A stretch of DNA of 64,000 nucleotides, taken from Shewanella violacea DSS12 (lineage in GTDB: Bacteria > Pseudomonadota > Gammaproteobacteria > Enterobacterales > Shewanellaceae). The position numbers and the translations under genes are program-made. Shown here in pieces: positions 52,350 to 63,438 of the stretch (the stretch's first letter is position 1; each line of letters opens with the position of its first letter). The stretch lies in contig NC_014012.1 in NCBI RefSeq assembly GCF_000091325.1, positions 2,772,824 to 2,836,823 on the forward strand, given 5' to 3'. The notes below the pieces were generated by a model. The model made no database searches, was not told where the DNA came from, and saw only the letters and a list, made by a program, of their open reading frames with translations.

Positions 52350-53933
52350 ATGCCTGTGACTATGAGTCAGGCGTTTATTGATAACTTCTTAGGAAATTCA
52401 CCTAAGTGGTTCAAAATCGCGATAATATCTTTTTTAATAATAAATCCAATAATTTTTTATATTGATCCCTTTGCCGCTGGTTGGATACTCGTTATCGAGT
52501 TCATATTCACCTTAGCCATGGCTTTAAAATGTTACCCTCTACAATCAGGTGGTTTGTTAGCCATCGAGGCCGTGGCCATAGGCATGACCTCACCGGGTCA
52601 GGTATTACATGAGATCGAGGCTAACTTAGAAGTTATCTTACTGCTGATCTTCATGGTCGCCGGCATCTACTTTATGAAGCAGCTACTCCTGTTTGCCTTC
52701 ACAAAGATGATCACTAAGGTGCGATCTAAAGTCATCGTCTCCCTGATGTTCTGTTTTGCCTCCGCCTGCTTATCGGCCTTCCTCGATGCACTCACCGTCA
52801 TCGCAGTGATCATTGCCGTCGCCCTAGGTTTCTATTCCATCTACCATAAAGTCGCATCGGGAAAATCCTTCTCCGATGATCATGACCATACTCATGATGG
52901 CCAAGATCAACTGTGTGAAGAGGAATTAGAAAACTTCCGTGGTTTCCTACGTAATTTATTGATGCATGCTGGTGTGGGTACCGCACTCGGTGGTGTTTGT
53001 ACTATGGTAGGTGAGCCACAAAATTTAATCATAGCAGCACAAGCAAATTGGGATTTTCTAGAATTTGCGATACGTATGGCACCCGTCACGGTTCCAGTCT
53101 TGTTCGCCGGATTGATTACCTGTGCCTTAGTAGAGAAATTCAAGGTCTTCAGTTATGGCGTACAGCTACCGGAAGCTGTACATAAGATACTCTCCGATTA
53201 CGATGCCCATGAAGATGCACATCGAACTAAACATGACAAGATGAAGCTGTTAGTTCAAGCTCTCATTGGTGTCTGGTTGGTAGTAGGACTGGCCTTACAC
53301 TTAGCCTCTGTTGGCATAATAGGCCTATCGGTCATCATACTCGCAACGGCCTTCAACGGTATCACCAATGAACATGCACTGGGTAAGGCATTTGAAGAAG
53401 CACTGCCTTTTACCGCGCTGTTAGCGGTATTCTTTGCCATCGTCGGTGTCATCATCGACCAACAGCTGTTCGCACCTGTGATCCAATGGGCATTGAGTTT
53501 TGAAGGTAATACTCAGCTGGTCATTTTCTACATCGCCAACGGTCTGCTCTCTATGGTCAGCGATAATGTCTTTGTCGGCACTGTCTATATCAACGAGATA
53601 AAGACGGCTCTACTCGCTGGTCAGATCACCCGCGACCAGTTTGATCTGTTAGCCGTCGCCGTAAATACTGGTACTAACTTGCCATCGGTTGCGACACCGA
53701 ACGGCCAGGCAGCCTTCCTGTTCTTGCTGACATCGGCAATCGCTCCCCTCATACGTCTCTCATACGGACGCATGGTATGGATGGCTTTGCCATACACTAT
53801 AGTGTTATCCATAGTGGGTGTATTGGCCATTCAGTTAGGAGCACTGGAGCACGTGACTCAGTACTTCTATGATTCAGGCATACTCATACATCATTCGGCA
53901 AAAGAAGCTATAGGTGTGGTAACTGGTCATTAA
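52350..53933 (+). CDS. nhaB: NhaB, Na+/H+ antiporter
   Basis: The protein has 527 residues with about twelve transmembrane helices and GAGAGGGTG before the start. Typical NhaB stretches: [40 protein letters not shown] and [20 protein letters not shown]. It exports sodium in exchange for protons at the inner membrane, useful in seawater. It is divergent from fadR and followed by a terminator. Confidence 0.96.
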   Translation: MPVTMSQAFIDNFLGNSPKWFKIAIISFLIINPIIFYIDPFAAGWILVIEFIFTLAMALKCYPLQSGGLLAIEAVAIGMTSPGQVLHEIEANLEVILLLIFMVAGIYFMKQLLLFAFTKMITKVRSKVIVSLMFCFASACLSAFLDALTVIAVIIAVALGFYSIYHKVASGKSFSDDHDHTHDGQDQLCEEELENFRGFLRNLLMHAGVGTALGGVCTMVGEPQNLIIAAQANWDFLEFAIRMAPVTVPVLFAGLITCALVEKFKVFSYGVQLPEAVHKILSDYDAHEDAHRTKHDKMKLLVQALIGVWLVVGLALHLASVGIIGLSVIILATAFNGITNEHALGKAFEEALPFTALLAVFFAIVGVIIDQQLFAPVIQWALSFEGNTQLVIFYIANGLLSMVSDNVFVGTVYINEIKTALLAGQITRDQFDLLAVAVNTGTNLPSVATPNGQAAFLFLLTSAIAPLIRLSYGRMVWMALPYTIVLSIVGVLAIQLGALEHVTQYFYDSGILIHHSAKEAIGVVTGH

Positions 53934-53971
53934 GACTGCCACTGAACTTTTACAAGGCTTTACAGTCCTAT

Positions 53972-53994
53972 AAACGCCCTAAGGGGCGTTTTTT
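53972..53994 (+). terminator. Terminator after nhaB
   Basis: AACGCCC and GGGCGTT around TAAG, followed by TTTT, lie about 40 bases after the stop. Confidence 0.82.
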
Positions 53995-54094
53995 ATTGGA
54001 TCAGTGGCTCATTCGCCACTGTAAGATATGATTTAGACATAAATTTGGCTGTGGTCTTGCCTGTAATATAAATGAATATTTCGGAGAATATGAT

Positions 54095-54640
54095 TTGAAC
54101 TCTATGACTAGATTCGCCCAATCCCGCCTCGCCTGGCTTGTCCTGGCTGGTACAGCATTGGGGCTAGAGTTATGCGCCCTCTTCTTTCAACATGTGATGA
54201 AATTAGATCCTTGTGTGATGTGCATCTACCAGAGACTCGCTATCTTTGGCATTTTGGCTGCGGGCTTGATTGGCATCGTTGGCCATAAGAATCGTTTCGC
54301 CCGACTATTGGCTGTTCTTGGTTGGGGCATAAGCGCAGCCTGGGGATTAAAACTGGCACTCGAGTTAGTCGATATGCAGACCAACCCGTCTCCATTTGCG
54401 ACTTGCTCTTTCCTACCCGAATTTCCAACTTGGATGCCGCTCCATGAGTGGATGCCTGCTATCTTCATGCCCACAGGCATGTGCAGTGATATTCCTTGGG
54501 AAATGATGGGACTCACTATGGGACAATATATGATTGGTGCCTTTGCAGCTTACCTGATTGCCCTAGTCATCTTCATTACTCCGGCTTTATCGGCAACCAA
54601 GCAAAGACCAGGATTCATCGCCGATCAGCCTGCTTTATAG
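54095..54640 (+). CDS. dsbB: DsbB, disulphide bond oxidoreductase
   Basis: The protein has 181 residues with four transmembrane helices. The first redox pair is CVMC (near residue 40), and the second pair lies in the periplasmic loop ([10 protein letters not shown] and GMCSDIP). DsbB reoxidises DsbA using quinone. The TTG at 54095 is chosen because GGAGA lies 8 bases before it; an ATG at 54104 is the alternative. Confidence 0.93.
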   Translation: MNSMTRFAQSRLAWLVLAGTALGLELCALFFQHVMKLDPCVMCIYQRLAIFGILAAGLIGIVGHKNRFARLLAVLGWGISAAWGLKLALELVDMQTNPSPFATCSFLPEFPTWMPLHEWMPAIFMPTGMCSDIPWEMMGLTMGQYMIGAFAAYLIALVIFITPALSATKQRPGFIADQPAL

Positions 54641-54652
54641 ATACCCAGATCT

Positions 54653-54675
54653 AAAAACGCCCTATCCGGGCGTTT
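54653..54675 (+). terminator. Terminator after dsbB
   Basis: AAAAACGCCC and GGGCGTTTTT around TATC form a strong hairpin between dsbB and the convergent ycgN-type gene. Confidence 0.85.
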
Positions 54676-54706
54676 TTGCTTTACCTCATCGACTCAAATA
54701 CTTCGA

Positions 54707-55147
54707 CTAATCTAGATTTCTCATTGGCCAGATCACGATATGATCTTCTAAATACTTAACTCTAGTCTCACAGATGATCTTATCTTGTGTCGACATGCCA
54801 TTTTGATGCATCTGAGTTTTGGAACCCGTAATGAGTGGATGCCAACTGGGTAATGACTTACCTAAATATAAACGCCGATAGGCACAGCTGTCAGGCAACC
54901 AGGTTAATTCGGCGATATTATCCATAGTCACTTGAGTGCACGAAGGTACAAAGTCGAATCGATTTGAATAATGGGTACAGTGGCCTTCATGGCTATCGAG
55001 TAACTTACACGCCGCATTGGTGTAATAAAGCTCTTCGGTATCGTCGTCGATAATTTTATTCAAGCAACACTTACCGCAGCCATCACACAAAGACTCCCAT
55101 TCTGAGGTATTCATTTGTGCTAAGGTTTTTTCTTTCCAAAATTCCAT
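54707..55147 (-). CDS. ycgN: YcgN family protein (UPF0260)
   Basis: The protein has 146 residues. The N-terminal cysteine cluster [13 protein letters not shown] with later Cys residues in [16 protein letters not shown] and PSCTQV marks the CxxCxxCC zinc- or iron-binding family (UPF0153/0260). The role is unknown. It begins the minus-strand group ycgN-mltB-ycgL that faces minC. Confidence 0.92.
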   Translation of the reverse strand: MEFWKEKTLAQMNTSEWESLCDGCGKCCLNKIIDDDTEELYYTNAACKLLDSHEGHCTHYSNRFDFVPSCTQVTMDNIAELTWLPDSCAYRRLYLGKSLPSWHPLITGSKTQMHQNGMSTQDKIICETRVKYLEDHIVIWPMRNLD

Positions 55148-55279
55148 GATTCAATTCTATAAAAAAGACGACTTTCGAAGGATATTTTACACTAGTTGAC
55201 CAAATCATTGAAGCTTAAGAGTCTCAGCATGAGACCCATCTTGGTAAGACTTAGACAAGGATAGTTATTTGATAGGGAG

Positions 55280-56287
55280 CTATTTCAATCTTTCTGAAAG
55301 ATAAGTCACAGAGATGGCAAAATAATCTGAATTTCTCCACCCCAAAAGTGAGCGGTAGTTGTCATAAATCAGATATTTTCGGCCCGATGGACCGTCTGGC
55401 ATGATAAGAGACACAAACATATCATTCCGAGCAGGTAACGCACTGCCATCGAAGCGAGTGAGCCCTAGACCTGACCACTGGGAAAAGGTTTTCTTCAATG
55501 ATAAGGAAGCGAGCTTGGCATCAAACCCTTGGGGAACTTTAACCTGTCGTCCCCAGGTTTCTTGGCTCTTCCAACCCCTATGTTTGAGAAAATCTGCAGC
55601 CGATGCCAAAGCATCTAAGGTGTTGTTCCAAATATCTTTGTTACCATCACTGTTACCATCTTGAGCATAGTCAAGATACATACTGGGTGAAAACTGAATC
55701 TGTCCCATGCCTCCGGTTCTCGAGCCTCTGAGATCATCGAAAGCCATTCGCTTTTGAGAGAGGATATTCAAGGCGGCGAAAAACTCGCTTTTATAAATAG
55801 AGGGTTCTCTAGATTCATAGGCTAAGGAAGCGGTAACTGAAAGCACAGGATAGCTAACGGTATGGGCACCATAATTGGATTCAATACCCCATAGGGCTAG
55901 AATAAACCTGGGCTGAACCCCATACTTTTCACCTAACCTTTCCAGTTCGTCCTTATGCTCTTTGAAATAGGCACGGGCTGTGATCACATTCGCTTCGGAG
56001 ACGCTAATCGGGAGATAGGTTTCAAGAGATGCTGGAAGATTGGGGGTTTGCTTTGATGGGGTCGATTGCTTAAAGCGTTTAATCTGAGGAAATGCTGTGT
56101 CTATGGTGGTTTTATCAATACCTAAAGCGTTAGCTTCTTGCCTCAATTGAGTCAAATACGCATTAAAGCTGATCGCAGAACGGGTGGAAAAACTGGTCTC
56201 ACTGGCTAAAACCCCCGAAGACGACATCATGAGTAATGGAATAGCCAACAAGGACACTGTCCACAACCAAGGTTTCTTTAGCACCAT
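55280..56287 (-). CDS. mltB: Lytic murein transglycosylase, MltB family
   Basis: The protein has 335 residues with a signal peptide (LWTVSLLAIPLLMMSSSGVL). The catalytic glutamate is in LALWGIESNYGAHT, followed by GGMGQIQFSPSMYLDYAQDG and the ending YFAISVTYLSERL. No lipobox is seen, so it is probably periplasmic or secreted rather than an anchored lipoprotein. It cuts the glycan strands of peptidoglycan with formation of anhydro-muramic acid. Confidence 0.93.
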   Translation of the reverse strand: MVLKKPWLWTVSLLAIPLLMMSSSGVLASETSFSTRSAISFNAYLTQLRQEANALGIDKTTIDTAFPQIKRFKQSTPSKQTPNLPASLETYLPISVSEANVITARAYFKEHKDELERLGEKYGVQPRFILALWGIESNYGAHTVSYPVLSVTASLAYESREPSIYKSEFFAALNILSQKRMAFDDLRGSRTGGMGQIQFSPSMYLDYAQDGNSDGNKDIWNNTLDALASAADFLKHRGWKSQETWGRQVKVPQGFDAKLASLSLKKTFSQWSGLGLTRFDGSALPARNDMFVSLIMPDGPSGRKYLIYDNYRSLLGWRNSDYFAISVTYLSERLK

Positions 56288-56305
56288 AAACTTTCCCTAT
56301 TAAGG

Positions 56306-56587
56306 CTATTTACCGCTGTAGCCAATCTCTTTCTTATGTTCTTCCAGTAAGTTAACCGTAGGAGGGGGCAGTTGTAAATAATAACCTTTGCTAACTAGCT
56401 CACTTTTAACTTTGCTAATATCGGCAAAGCCTAAGTGGTCTCTTTTCGACAGAGGTAACATCATCACTAATGTTGGGGAACCAAACATCTTCATTAATGC
56501 CTCTGGAACACGCTCGAATTCATTACGTTTCTCAACAAAAAGATAACTATCAGCCCTGAGACGACTCTTATATACAGCACAGATCAT
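56306..56587 (-). CDS. ycgL: YcgL domain protein
   Basis: The protein has 93 residues: MICAVYKSRLRADSYLFVEK at the start and GYYLQLPPPTVNLLEEHKKE at the end are standard for YcgL (UPF0745). The role is unknown. It is 18 bases upstream of mltB and divergent from minC with 122 bases between starts, as in other gammaproteobacteria. Confidence 0.93.
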   Translation of the reverse strand: MICAVYKSRLRADSYLFVEKRNEFERVPEALMKMFGSPTLVMMLPLSKRDHLGFADISKVKSELVSKGYYLQLPPPTVNLLEEHKKEIGYSGK

Positions 56588-56709
56588 ATACTACCAACTT
56601 TCCAAACTATTCAACTTGCCAGTCATTGGCGCACACTATAACATGGAAGGTCAGGAATATAATGCATATCAGCATCTATGCTGGTTTTTTATAAAAGAGC
56701 AATATCGGA

Positions 56710-57375
56710 ATGCAGAAACCCAGCCTAGAATTGAAAGGCTCCTCTTTTACACTTTCTGTGCTTCATATCAATCATTTTGATCTGGATAAAGTCGCAGCAG
56801 AGTTAGATAGCAAATTGGCTATCGCCCCTCAGTTTTTTATTGGCGCCCCACTGGTTGTCAATCTTAGCTCTATTACCGATCCCGATTATAATCTCGCCGC
56901 ACTTAAAGATCTGCTGATATCGAGACAACTCGTCATAGTCGGCATCACAGGCGCGGTTTCGGAAGTAGCAGCTCAAGCTAAAGATTTAGGCTTGGCACTG
57001 ATCAAATCTGGCAAGCAAACACAAGCTCAGCCACAAATGCCAAAGACCACCAAAATAGTGAAGCAGAATGTCCGCTCGGGGCAGCAAATATATGCTAAAA
57101 ACAGCGATTTAATAGTAGTAGGCACGGTTGGCAATGGCGCAGAGCTTATCGCCGATGGCAGCATTCATGTCTACGGCTCTCTTCGTGGCAAGGCAATGGC
57201 TGGCGCTGCGGGTGATAAACATGCGGTCATTATCGCAAAAACCTTAGATGCCGAACTGGTTTCCATCGCGGGTCAATATTGGTTAGCGGAAAACATTCAA
57301 GCAAATAGCACAACGAAAAGTGGCTGTATTCGACTCGATGGTGAATCTCTCACCATCGAATCTTTGCCACTTTAA
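56710..57375 (+). CDS. minC: MinC, septum-site inhibitor
   Basis: The protein has 221 residues. An N-terminal FtsZ-inhibiting domain (about 1-105) is linked to a C-terminal beta-helix domain with [20 protein letters not shown] and [17 protein letters not shown], which binds MinD. MinC prevents Z-ring formation at the poles. It is followed by minD after 28 bases. Confidence 0.96.
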   Translation: MQKPSLELKGSSFTLSVLHINHFDLDKVAAELDSKLAIAPQFFIGAPLVVNLSSITDPDYNLAALKDLLISRQLVIVGITGAVSEVAAQAKDLGLALIKSGKQTQAQPQMPKTTKIVKQNVRSGQQIYAKNSDLIVVGTVGNGAELIADGSIHVYGSLRGKAMAGAAGDKHAVIIAKTLDAELVSIAGQYWLAENIQANSTTKSGCIRLDGESLTIESLPL

Positions 57376-57403
57376 AAAGACAGAAATAAGGATAGAACAA
57401 CAC

Positions 57404-58213
57404 ATGGCACAAATTATTGTTGTCGCCTCAGGTAAAGGCGGCGTAGGGAAAACAACTTCCAGTGCCGCAATTGCTACAGGTTTGGCATTGAAGGGACATA
57501 AGACTGTCGTTGTCGATTTTGATATAGGACTGCGTAATTTAGATCTGATTATGGGTTGCGAGCGTCGAGTAGTATATGATTTTGTCAATGTCATTAATGG
57601 CGAGGCGAATCTCAGCCAAACCTTAATCAAAGATAAGCGCTGCGATAAACTATACATACTGCCAGCTTCTCAAACCCGTGATAAAGATGCATTGACTAAG
57701 GAAGGCGTTGGCAAAGTTCTGCAAGATCTTGCTAAAGATTTCGAATATATCATCTGTGATTCACCAGCGGGTATTGAAACGGGCGCTATGATGGCACTCT
57801 ATTTTGCCGATATAGCCATAGTGACAACCAACCCTGAAGTGAGTTCGGTCAGAGATTCAGACCGCATCTTAGGCATGCTACAGAGTAAATCTAAACGCGC
57901 CGAAGAAGGGCTTGAGCCAGTTAAACAGTATCTTTTACTGACCCGCTACTCTCCAAGTAGAGTCACGAGCGGAGAGATGCTAAGTGTTGAAGATGTTGAA
58001 GATATCCTGGCGATTCCACTTATCGGTGTGATCCCTGAGTCGAAAGCTGTATTGAAAGCCTCCAACTCAGGTGTACCAGTGATTTTAGATCAAGAGAGTG
58101 ATGCAGGAAAGGCTTACTGCGACAGCGTAGAGCGCCTGCTGGGTAAGGAACTTCCCTTACGTTTCGTCACTGAAGAAAAGAAAAGTTTCTTAAAAAGGAT
58201 ATTTGGGAGCTAA
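57404..58213 (+). CDS. minD: MinD, membrane-binding ATPase of division-site selection
   Basis: The protein has 269 residues from the ATG at 57404, with AAGGATAG upstream; the longer open frame from 57320 overlaps minC and is rejected. The deviant Walker [24 protein letters not shown] and the C-terminal amphipathic helix ([11 protein letters not shown]) that binds membrane are present. It recruits MinC and is turned over by MinE. Confidence 0.97.
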   Translation: MAQIIVVASGKGGVGKTTSSAAIATGLALKGHKTVVVDFDIGLRNLDLIMGCERRVVYDFVNVINGEANLSQTLIKDKRCDKLYILPASQTRDKDALTKEGVGKVLQDLAKDFEYIICDSPAGIETGAMMALYFADIAIVTTNPEVSSVRDSDRILGMLQSKSKRAEEGLEPVKQYLLLTRYSPSRVTSGEMLSVEDVEDILAIPLIGVIPESKAVLKASNSGVPVILDQESDAGKAYCDSVERLLGKELPLRFVTEEKKSFLKRIFGS

Positions 58214-58215
58214 TT

Positions 58216-58476
58216 ATGTCTCTACTCGATTATTTCAAGACGAAAAAGAAGCCCAGCAGCACCGCATCTACGGCTAAAGAACGCTTACAGATCATCGTTG
58301 CTCATCAAAGAGGCGAACGTGGTGCACCTGATTATTTTCCTCAAATGAAGCAGGAAATTATCGAAGTGATCCGCAAATATGTGAAGATAGAGACTGATCA
58401 GATCTCAGTAGAGCTGGATCAAAATGATGACAGATTATCTGTGCTTGAGCTGAATGTGACCTTACCGGAAAAGTAA
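58216..58476 (+). CDS. minE: MinE, topological specificity factor
   Basis: The protein has 86 residues. The N-terminal MinD-binding helix ([20 protein letters not shown]) and the dimerisation domain ending [11 protein letters not shown] are typical. It stimulates MinD ATPase and drives pole-to-pole oscillation. It starts 2 bases after the minD stop. Confidence 0.96.
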   Translation: MSLLDYFKTKKKPSSTASTAKERLQIIVAHQRGERGAPDYFPQMKQEIIEVIRKYVKIETDQISVELDQNDDRLSVLELNVTLPEK

Positions 58477-58501
58477 GCGCACTCATCAGGTACCGGAAAA
58501 C

Positions 58502-58537
58502 AAAAAACCGCAGCATCTATCTGATGCTGCGGTTTTT
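58502..58537 (+). terminator. Terminator of the min operon
   Basis: AAAAAACCGCAGCATC and GATGCTGCGGTTTTTT form a perfect hairpin, usable for minE on plus and for rnd on minus. Confidence 0.88.
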
Positions 58538-58561
58538 TATGTTATTAAGCGACTAGATGTT

Positions 58562-59671
58562 TTAAAGCTGTAGCTCAGCCAATGCTGTCTCAACTAAGCC
58601 TTTACGCCAGCCCGTCAATAACAAGGGTGGCTCACCTGTCTTATCGTCCCATAGCCAGTGTAAATAGCCGTGAATGTAGCGCTTAGAGCCCAAGAGTTCG
58701 ATAGGAACCTTTTGCTCTTCGGCTAAGGTAACAAGACAGTTCTTAATGGTCTTAAATGACGTTTTATAGCCAGTTCTTAAGGCAATAACATCGATTGCTT
58801 TGGGTGGATTTTCCACATCGGCAGTCTTCAATAAGGCCAAAAGATCTTTGCCATGAATTCGCTTTTCCTGCTCGGTTAGCTCAATCATCTTATACAGGTC
58901 TTGGCTATTTTGCGGCTGTTTCTTGGCTAGGCCTATTAAGGCATGATCTTTAACCACAAAGCCTACAGCGAGATTGCGTGTAATGGCTTTATTCAAGCGC
59001 CATCGAGCAAGTACTTTAAGATAAGCCAACTGTTTTGGGCTCAACTGAAAGGCATTCTTAACTTTAAGATAGGCTTGCTCAAGATCCGGTGGCGTCAATC
59101 GACCACTGGTCATACGCTCACCCTCCTCAAATAGCCAGGCTAAACGTCCCTGCTCTTGTAATTTTTCGAGTAACTGAGGATAGAGATTGTAAAGATAATA
59201 GACGTCGTTAGCGGCATAATTAAGCTGAGCTTCACTCAAAGGACGCTTCATCCAATCGGTGCGCGACTCGCCTTTATCTAAACTGATATCCAACGTCTGC
59301 TCAACCAACTTAGCGTAACCGAGTCCATGGCCGAAGCCACAAAGAGCCGCGGCGATCTGGCTGTCAAACAGATTATAAGGCTGACAGGCACCGTTGCGAG
59401 CGAAGACCTCAAGATCCTCACTGCATGAGTGCAGCACTGTGGTAATACCAGGCTCAGTCAATAAACTCCAAAATTCAGATAAATTATTGATAGCAACCGG
59501 GTCTATCAAAGCTAACGTCTTGCCATCATAGGCCTGTATTAACCCTAGATTGGCATAATAGGTGCGGGTGCGAACAAACTCGGTATCCAATACCAATAGA
59601 TCACTTTGTCGATATTGCGATACGAGTGCTGTTAAGCTCGCATCGTCCTCTATGTATTCAAACGCTAACAA
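58562..59671 (-). CDS. rnd: Ribonuclease D
   Basis: The protein has 369 residues. The DEDD exonuclease core is intact: LLVLDTEFVRTRTYYANLGL (Asp, Glu), VLHSCSEDLEVF (Asp) and LNYAANDVYYLYNLY (YxxxD). An HRDC domain follows at about 210-290. It trims the 3' ends of tRNA and other RNAs. It lies between the min operon and fadD, a conserved order in Shewanella. Confidence 0.95.
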   Translation of the reverse strand: MLAFEYIEDDASLTALVSQYRQSDLLVLDTEFVRTRTYYANLGLIQAYDGKTLALIDPVAINNLSEFWSLLTEPGITTVLHSCSEDLEVFARNGACQPYNLFDSQIAAALCGFGHGLGYAKLVEQTLDISLDKGESRTDWMKRPLSEAQLNYAANDVYYLYNLYPQLLEKLQEQGRLAWLFEEGERMTSGRLTPPDLEQAYLKVKNAFQLSPKQLAYLKVLARWRLNKAITRNLAVGFVVKDHALIGLAKKQPQNSQDLYKMIELTEQEKRIHGKDLLALLKTADVENPPKAIDVIALRTGYKTSFKTIKNCLVTLAEEQKVPIELLGSKRYIHGYLHWLWDDKTGEPPLLLTGWRKGLVETALAELQL

Positions 59672-59698
59672 GGTCTTCTCCCAAGATTGTGTCGTTAT

Positions 59699-59726
59699 AC
59701 CAATTTAGTGGGACTGGTATAACCAT
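59699..59726. repeat. ATACCA...TGGTAT palindromic element
   Basis: Ends TATACCA and TGGTATAA are inverted, with CTAAATTGG-like and CCCAC parts between. It is a longer, looser relative of the ATACCAATCGGTAT palindrome found at 11508 and behind tamB. Confidence 0.5.
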
Positions 59727-59731
59727 AATAA

Positions 59732-59752
59732 AAGCCGGCATATAGCCGGCTT
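59732..59752 (-). terminator. Terminator after fadD
   Basis: AAGCCGGC and GCCGGCTT pair around ATATA, with a T-rich tail on the minus strand, 27 bases after the fadD stop. Confidence 0.8.
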
Positions 59753-59778
59753 AGAGAGGAAAGATGTCAACAACAAGA

Positions 59779-61452
59779 TTAAGCTGACTTGACCTCATCT
59801 CTTAGCTCTCTACGTAAGATCTTACCTACGTTGCTTTTCGGTAGCTCATCTCTGAATTCTACCAGCTTAGGTACTTTATATCCCGTTAAATGCAGTCGGC
59901 AATGGTCGATGATATCTCGTTCGCTTAAAGATTTATCACTTAGGACCACAAACACCTTCACCTTCTCACCCGAATTGGCATTTGGTACACCCACAGCAGC
60001 CACTTCAATCACACTAGGATGCATGGCGACAACTTCTTCGACTTCGTTGGGAAATACATTAAAGCCAGACACCAAAATCATGTCTTTCTTACGATCGACA
60101 ATATAGAAATAGCCTTGCTCATCCATATAGCCGATATCACCTGTAGCCAGATAACCCTGTTCATCTATGACTGAGGCGGTTTCCTCTGGGCGCTGCCAAT
60201 AGCCCAACATGATTTGCGGCCCCTTAGCAAACAGCTCTCCCGTCTCTCCCTGGGCTAAGACCTTGCCGTCATCATCACGGACCTGAATGTCTGTCATAGC
60301 GACGGGGAAACCTATGGCACCGTTATAACCTGCCAAGTTATAGGGACAACATGTTACGAGAGGCGAAGCTTCGGTTAAGCCGTAACCCTCTAATAATTTT
60401 GTCTTAGTGATATTCTGCCATTTCTCAGCGACTGCGCGCTGCACGGCCATACCACCACCGATAGATAACTTAAGGTTTGAAAAATCCAGTTGTTTAAACT
60501 CTTCCGAATTAACCAGGGCATTAAACAGGGTGTTTACCCCTGTGATTGCGGTATAGGGATGCTTCTTCAGCTCACCTATAAAAGCGGGTAGATCTCTGGG
60601 ATTGGTGATGAGTAGGTTATTCGCACCTTTATGCATAAACAACAGACAGTTCACCGTTAAGGCAAAAATATGATAAAGCGGCAGCGCAGTGACGACAAAC
60701 TCTTTGCCTTCATTGAGCATAGGTGAATACGCCGCATTGGCCTGAAGCAAGTTACTGACTACGTTACCATGGCTCAACATGGCGCCCTTAGAAACCCCTG
60801 TTGTACCACCTGTGTATTGCAGGAAAGCCAGATCATCTCTAGACAATTTAGGCTTCACATATTGTAAACGACGCCCCTTGCTCAAGGTTTTTCTCATGGA
60901 AATAGCATGAGGAAGATCGTATTTTGGCACCATCTTCTTGATATATTTGACAACAAAATTGACTAGGGTGCGTTTAGGCGCACTGAGAAGATCACCGAGT
61001 CCGGTTAAAATAACACTCTCGACCTGGGTCTGCTCAACAACTTTTTCTAAGGTATGAGCGAAGTTAGAGACAACGACTACGGCCTTAGCCCCAGAATCGT
61101 TAAGCTGATGCTTCAATTCTCTTGGCGTATAGAGGGGATTAACATTGACCACCACCATGCCGGCACGTAACACACCAAACAGGACTATAGGGTATTGCAA
61201 TAGATTCGGCATCATGATGGCAACCCTATCGCCCTTCTCCAGCTTAAGCTCGTTCTGAAGATAAGCGGCGAAAGCACGACTGCGCTCTTCTAACTTACGA
61301 TAGGTTAACGTTGCGCCCATGTTGACGAAAGCAGGCTGGTCGGCAAATTTCGATACTGAGGTCTCAAACATATCGACAAGGGATCCATACTCCTCAACAT
61401 CTATCTCAGAGGGTACATCATCCGGTAAATTATCAATCCAAATCTGTTCCAC
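59779..61452 (-). CDS. fadD: Long-chain fatty-acid--CoA ligase FadD
   Basis: The protein has 557 residues, a member of the AMP-forming acyl-CoA synthetases. The phosphate-binding loop is [32 protein letters not shown] and the FACS region [20 protein letters not shown] plus [20 protein letters not shown] are intact. It activates fatty acids for breakdown or lipid synthesis. The 180-base upstream region is AT-rich with ACCAGT- and TTAAACTGGTGTT-like pieces that might bind FadR, but no full palindrome was seen. Confidence 0.96.
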   Translation of the reverse strand: MEQIWIDNLPDDVPSEIDVEEYGSLVDMFETSVSKFADQPAFVNMGATLTYRKLEERSRAFAAYLQNELKLEKGDRVAIMMPNLLQYPIVLFGVLRAGMVVVNVNPLYTPRELKHQLNDSGAKAVVVVSNFAHTLEKVVEQTQVESVILTGLGDLLSAPKRTLVNFVVKYIKKMVPKYDLPHAISMRKTLSKGRRLQYVKPKLSRDDLAFLQYTGGTTGVSKGAMLSHGNVVSNLLQANAAYSPMLNEGKEFVVTALPLYHIFALTVNCLLFMHKGANNLLITNPRDLPAFIGELKKHPYTAITGVNTLFNALVNSEEFKQLDFSNLKLSIGGGMAVQRAVAEKWQNITKTKLLEGYGLTEASPLVTCCPYNLAGYNGAIGFPVAMTDIQVRDDDGKVLAQGETGELFAKGPQIMLGYWQRPEETASVIDEQGYLATGDIGYMDEQGYFYIVDRKKDMILVSGFNVFPNEVEEVVAMHPSVIEVAAVGVPNANSGEKVKVFVVLSDKSLSERDIIDHCRLHLTGYKVPKLVEFRDELPKSNVGKILRRELRDEVKSA

Positions 61453-61632
61453 AAATCTCTCCTAAATCCCCACATCCAGTGGATATAAGCCTAACAGCCT
61501 ATAAATAGCTTGAAAATCAACAAGCAAAATCACTGATTTTAATTATTTTTTTAATAAACACCAGTTTAATACAAGTGTTTTAATTTTGAACATCATCACA
61601 TATATAGAATAAAAAACCTAGCCTCTTTTTCT

Positions 61633-62523
61633 TTATCCCATTTTCTTGCCTTCAGACATAAAGGCAAGAATTGAATCTGCTACCCCGCTGGCATTTCCCA
61701 TATGCAGGTGATGGTCGCCGGCTAACTGCACACAAGATAATTGATTGAACCAGAGTTCGGCCTTAGGCAACAAACTATTGATCTGCTTATAACCTGATTC
61801 GGCCGTAATAAGCAGTGTATCTGTGCCGTGATCTGTCATTAAGGCGTCGACCTGCTCGAAACTCAACCTAAATGGAGAGTCCAATTTTAGCCTGGGATCA
61901 CTACGCCAGCTAACACCAGCACCCTCTTGCTGCATATTCCTATCGACGATTAATCGACACCAAGACTCATCGAGCCCAGTGAGTCTCGCTCTGGCCTTAA
62001 CCGCGAGTTCAATCGAGTCATATATGGCCGGAGATTTACTGCTCTTATTGAGCATACGAAGATGACTGGCGAAGCTGTTTCTTAATCTTAGATTATTCTT
62101 AGAGGCAGACTCGTATAATGGGCTAATAGCCTCCAGCAGTATCAGCTTTTCCACTCGTTCAGGAAAAGCTGCTGTGTATGCTGCGGCGACTATGCCACCT
62201 AATGAGTGGCCTATAATACCTTCGAGTACGTTTTCTTCCTTGAGCTTGTTAATTAACAGCTCCAGATCATAGAGGTAATCTATCCAATGTAATGGGTATA
62301 ACCCAGGTCTATGGTCCGAATAACCATGGCCTGGCCAATCGATAGCCAAGATCTGGAATTGGGGTAAGAGCCGAGCCAGAGGCTCGAAGCTATTGGCATT
62401 ATCTAACCAGCCATGCAGGGCTAATAATAAGGGTTTATCTGAGCTTCCCCAACGACGTCCGGATAAACGTATATGAGGTAACTGAATCTCGACTTCATTT
62501 TCCCCATCCCAAGCATGCCGCAT
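61633..62523 (-). CDS. Alpha/beta-hydrolase
   Basis: The protein has 296 residues. The nucleophile elbow is IIGHSLGGIVAAAYT (Ser near 107), preceded by LALHGWLDNANSF and DWPGHGYSDHRPG, with the catalytic His in AGDHHLHMGN near the C terminus. No signal peptide is seen. It could be an esterase, thioesterase or haloperoxidase-like enzyme. It is 109 bases upstream of the fadD promoter region on the same strand and may be functionally linked. Confidence 0.88.
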   Translation of the reverse strand: MRHAWDGENEVEIQLPHIRLSGRRWGSSDKPLLLALHGWLDNANSFEPLARLLPQFQILAIDWPGHGYSDHRPGLYPLHWIDYLYDLELLINKLKEENVLEGIIGHSLGGIVAAAYTAAFPERVEKLILLEAISPLYESASKNNLRLRNSFASHLRMLNKSSKSPAIYDSIELAVKARARLTGLDESWCRLIVDRNMQQEGAGVSWRSDPRLKLDSPFRLSFEQVDALMTDHGTDTLLITAESGYKQINSLLPKAELWFNQLSCVQLAGDHHLHMGNASGVADSILAFMSEGKKMG

Positions 62524-62607
62524 AAAACCTCATGTATCTTGTTAGTAAAAGACGCCCCTTTCGGAGCGGGCGCAACAGTGCCATAGTTCACTTCAGATGT
62601 CAGGTGT

Positions 62608-63438
62608 TTATTGACTGTTTTTAATAAATTTTAGTGTCATGCGATCACTCTCACCTATGTCTAAGTATTTTTCTTTATCAAGATCTTCTAAGGCCAGACT
62701 TGGCGGCAAGGTCCACACACCTTGAGGGTGATCTTTGGTGTCTTTATTGTTGGCATTAATCTCCGACTTAGCCACTAAACTAAAGCCCACTTTTTCGGCT
62801 AATGCGATGACTTTATCTTCATCCATATAACCCGTTTTAGCATCCATGCCAGCCTTGGATCTGTGTTCAACTACGCCAAAAGTCCCACCTGATTTTAGCA
62901 CTCTAAAGGCTGATTCAAATACTGGCTGTAATTGGCCTTTCATTGCCCAGTTATGTAAGTTCCTAAATGTCAGCACCACATCGACACTGGCATCACTACC
63001 AAGTTTATAATGTGCTGGCGGATCGAACGTCACTGTAGTTGCTTTACCAAGCTGAGTACGATTATCTTCTAGCCAGGTTTCAAACCGCTTACCCGCTTTA
63101 GCCTTATAACCTTCACGCTGCTTCACATCGGCAGGATTAGCATCGAAGTTGCCAGCAACATACTGGCCATCATCAGCCAAATAAGGGGCTAATATCTCAG
63201 CATACCAACCTCCACCAGGCCAAAGCTCGATAACAGTATCACTTGGATTAATATCAAAAAACGTTAAGGTCTCTAACGGATGGCGAAAGCCATCTCGACT
63301 GGCGTTTTTATCCTGTCTAAAATCACTGTCAACCACTTGCTGTAAACCGCTAGTTTCATGGCCATCAGAATGGGCTAAGGCATTAAAACTCAGTGTGGCT
63401 CCGACGAACATACCTGCCACAAACATGTTATTTCTCAT
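62608..63438 (-). CDS. Exported methyltransferase-like protein
   Basis: The protein has 276 residues. It begins with a signal peptide (MFVAGMFVGATLSFNALA) followed by HSDGHE. A class I methyltransferase-like fold follows: DTVIELWPGGGWYAEILAPY (motif I; WPGGG replaces the usual GxGxG), VDVVLTFRNLHNWA and GTFGVVEHRS. Exported proteins of this kind are found in several proteobacteria. S-adenosylmethionine is not known to be free in the periplasm, so the fold may serve another purpose. Confidence 0.82.
   Translation of the reverse strand: MRNNMFVAGMFVGATLSFNALAHSDGHETSGLQQVVDSDFRQDKNASRDGFRHPLETLTFFDINPSDTVIELWPGGGWYAEILAPYLADDGQYVAGNFDANPADVKQREGYKAKAGKRFETWLEDNRTQLGKATTVTFDPPAHYKLGSDASVDVVLTFRNLHNWAMKGQLQPVFESAFRVLKSGGTFGVVEHRSKAGMDAKTGYMDEDKVIALAEKVGFSLVAKSEINANNKDTKDHPQGVWTLPPSLALEDLDKEKYLDIGESDRMTLKFIKNSQ

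Noticed and set aside
61453-61632. FadR or PsrA operator upstream of fadD
   Set aside because: Only partial ACTGGT-like pieces are seen and no full palindrome.
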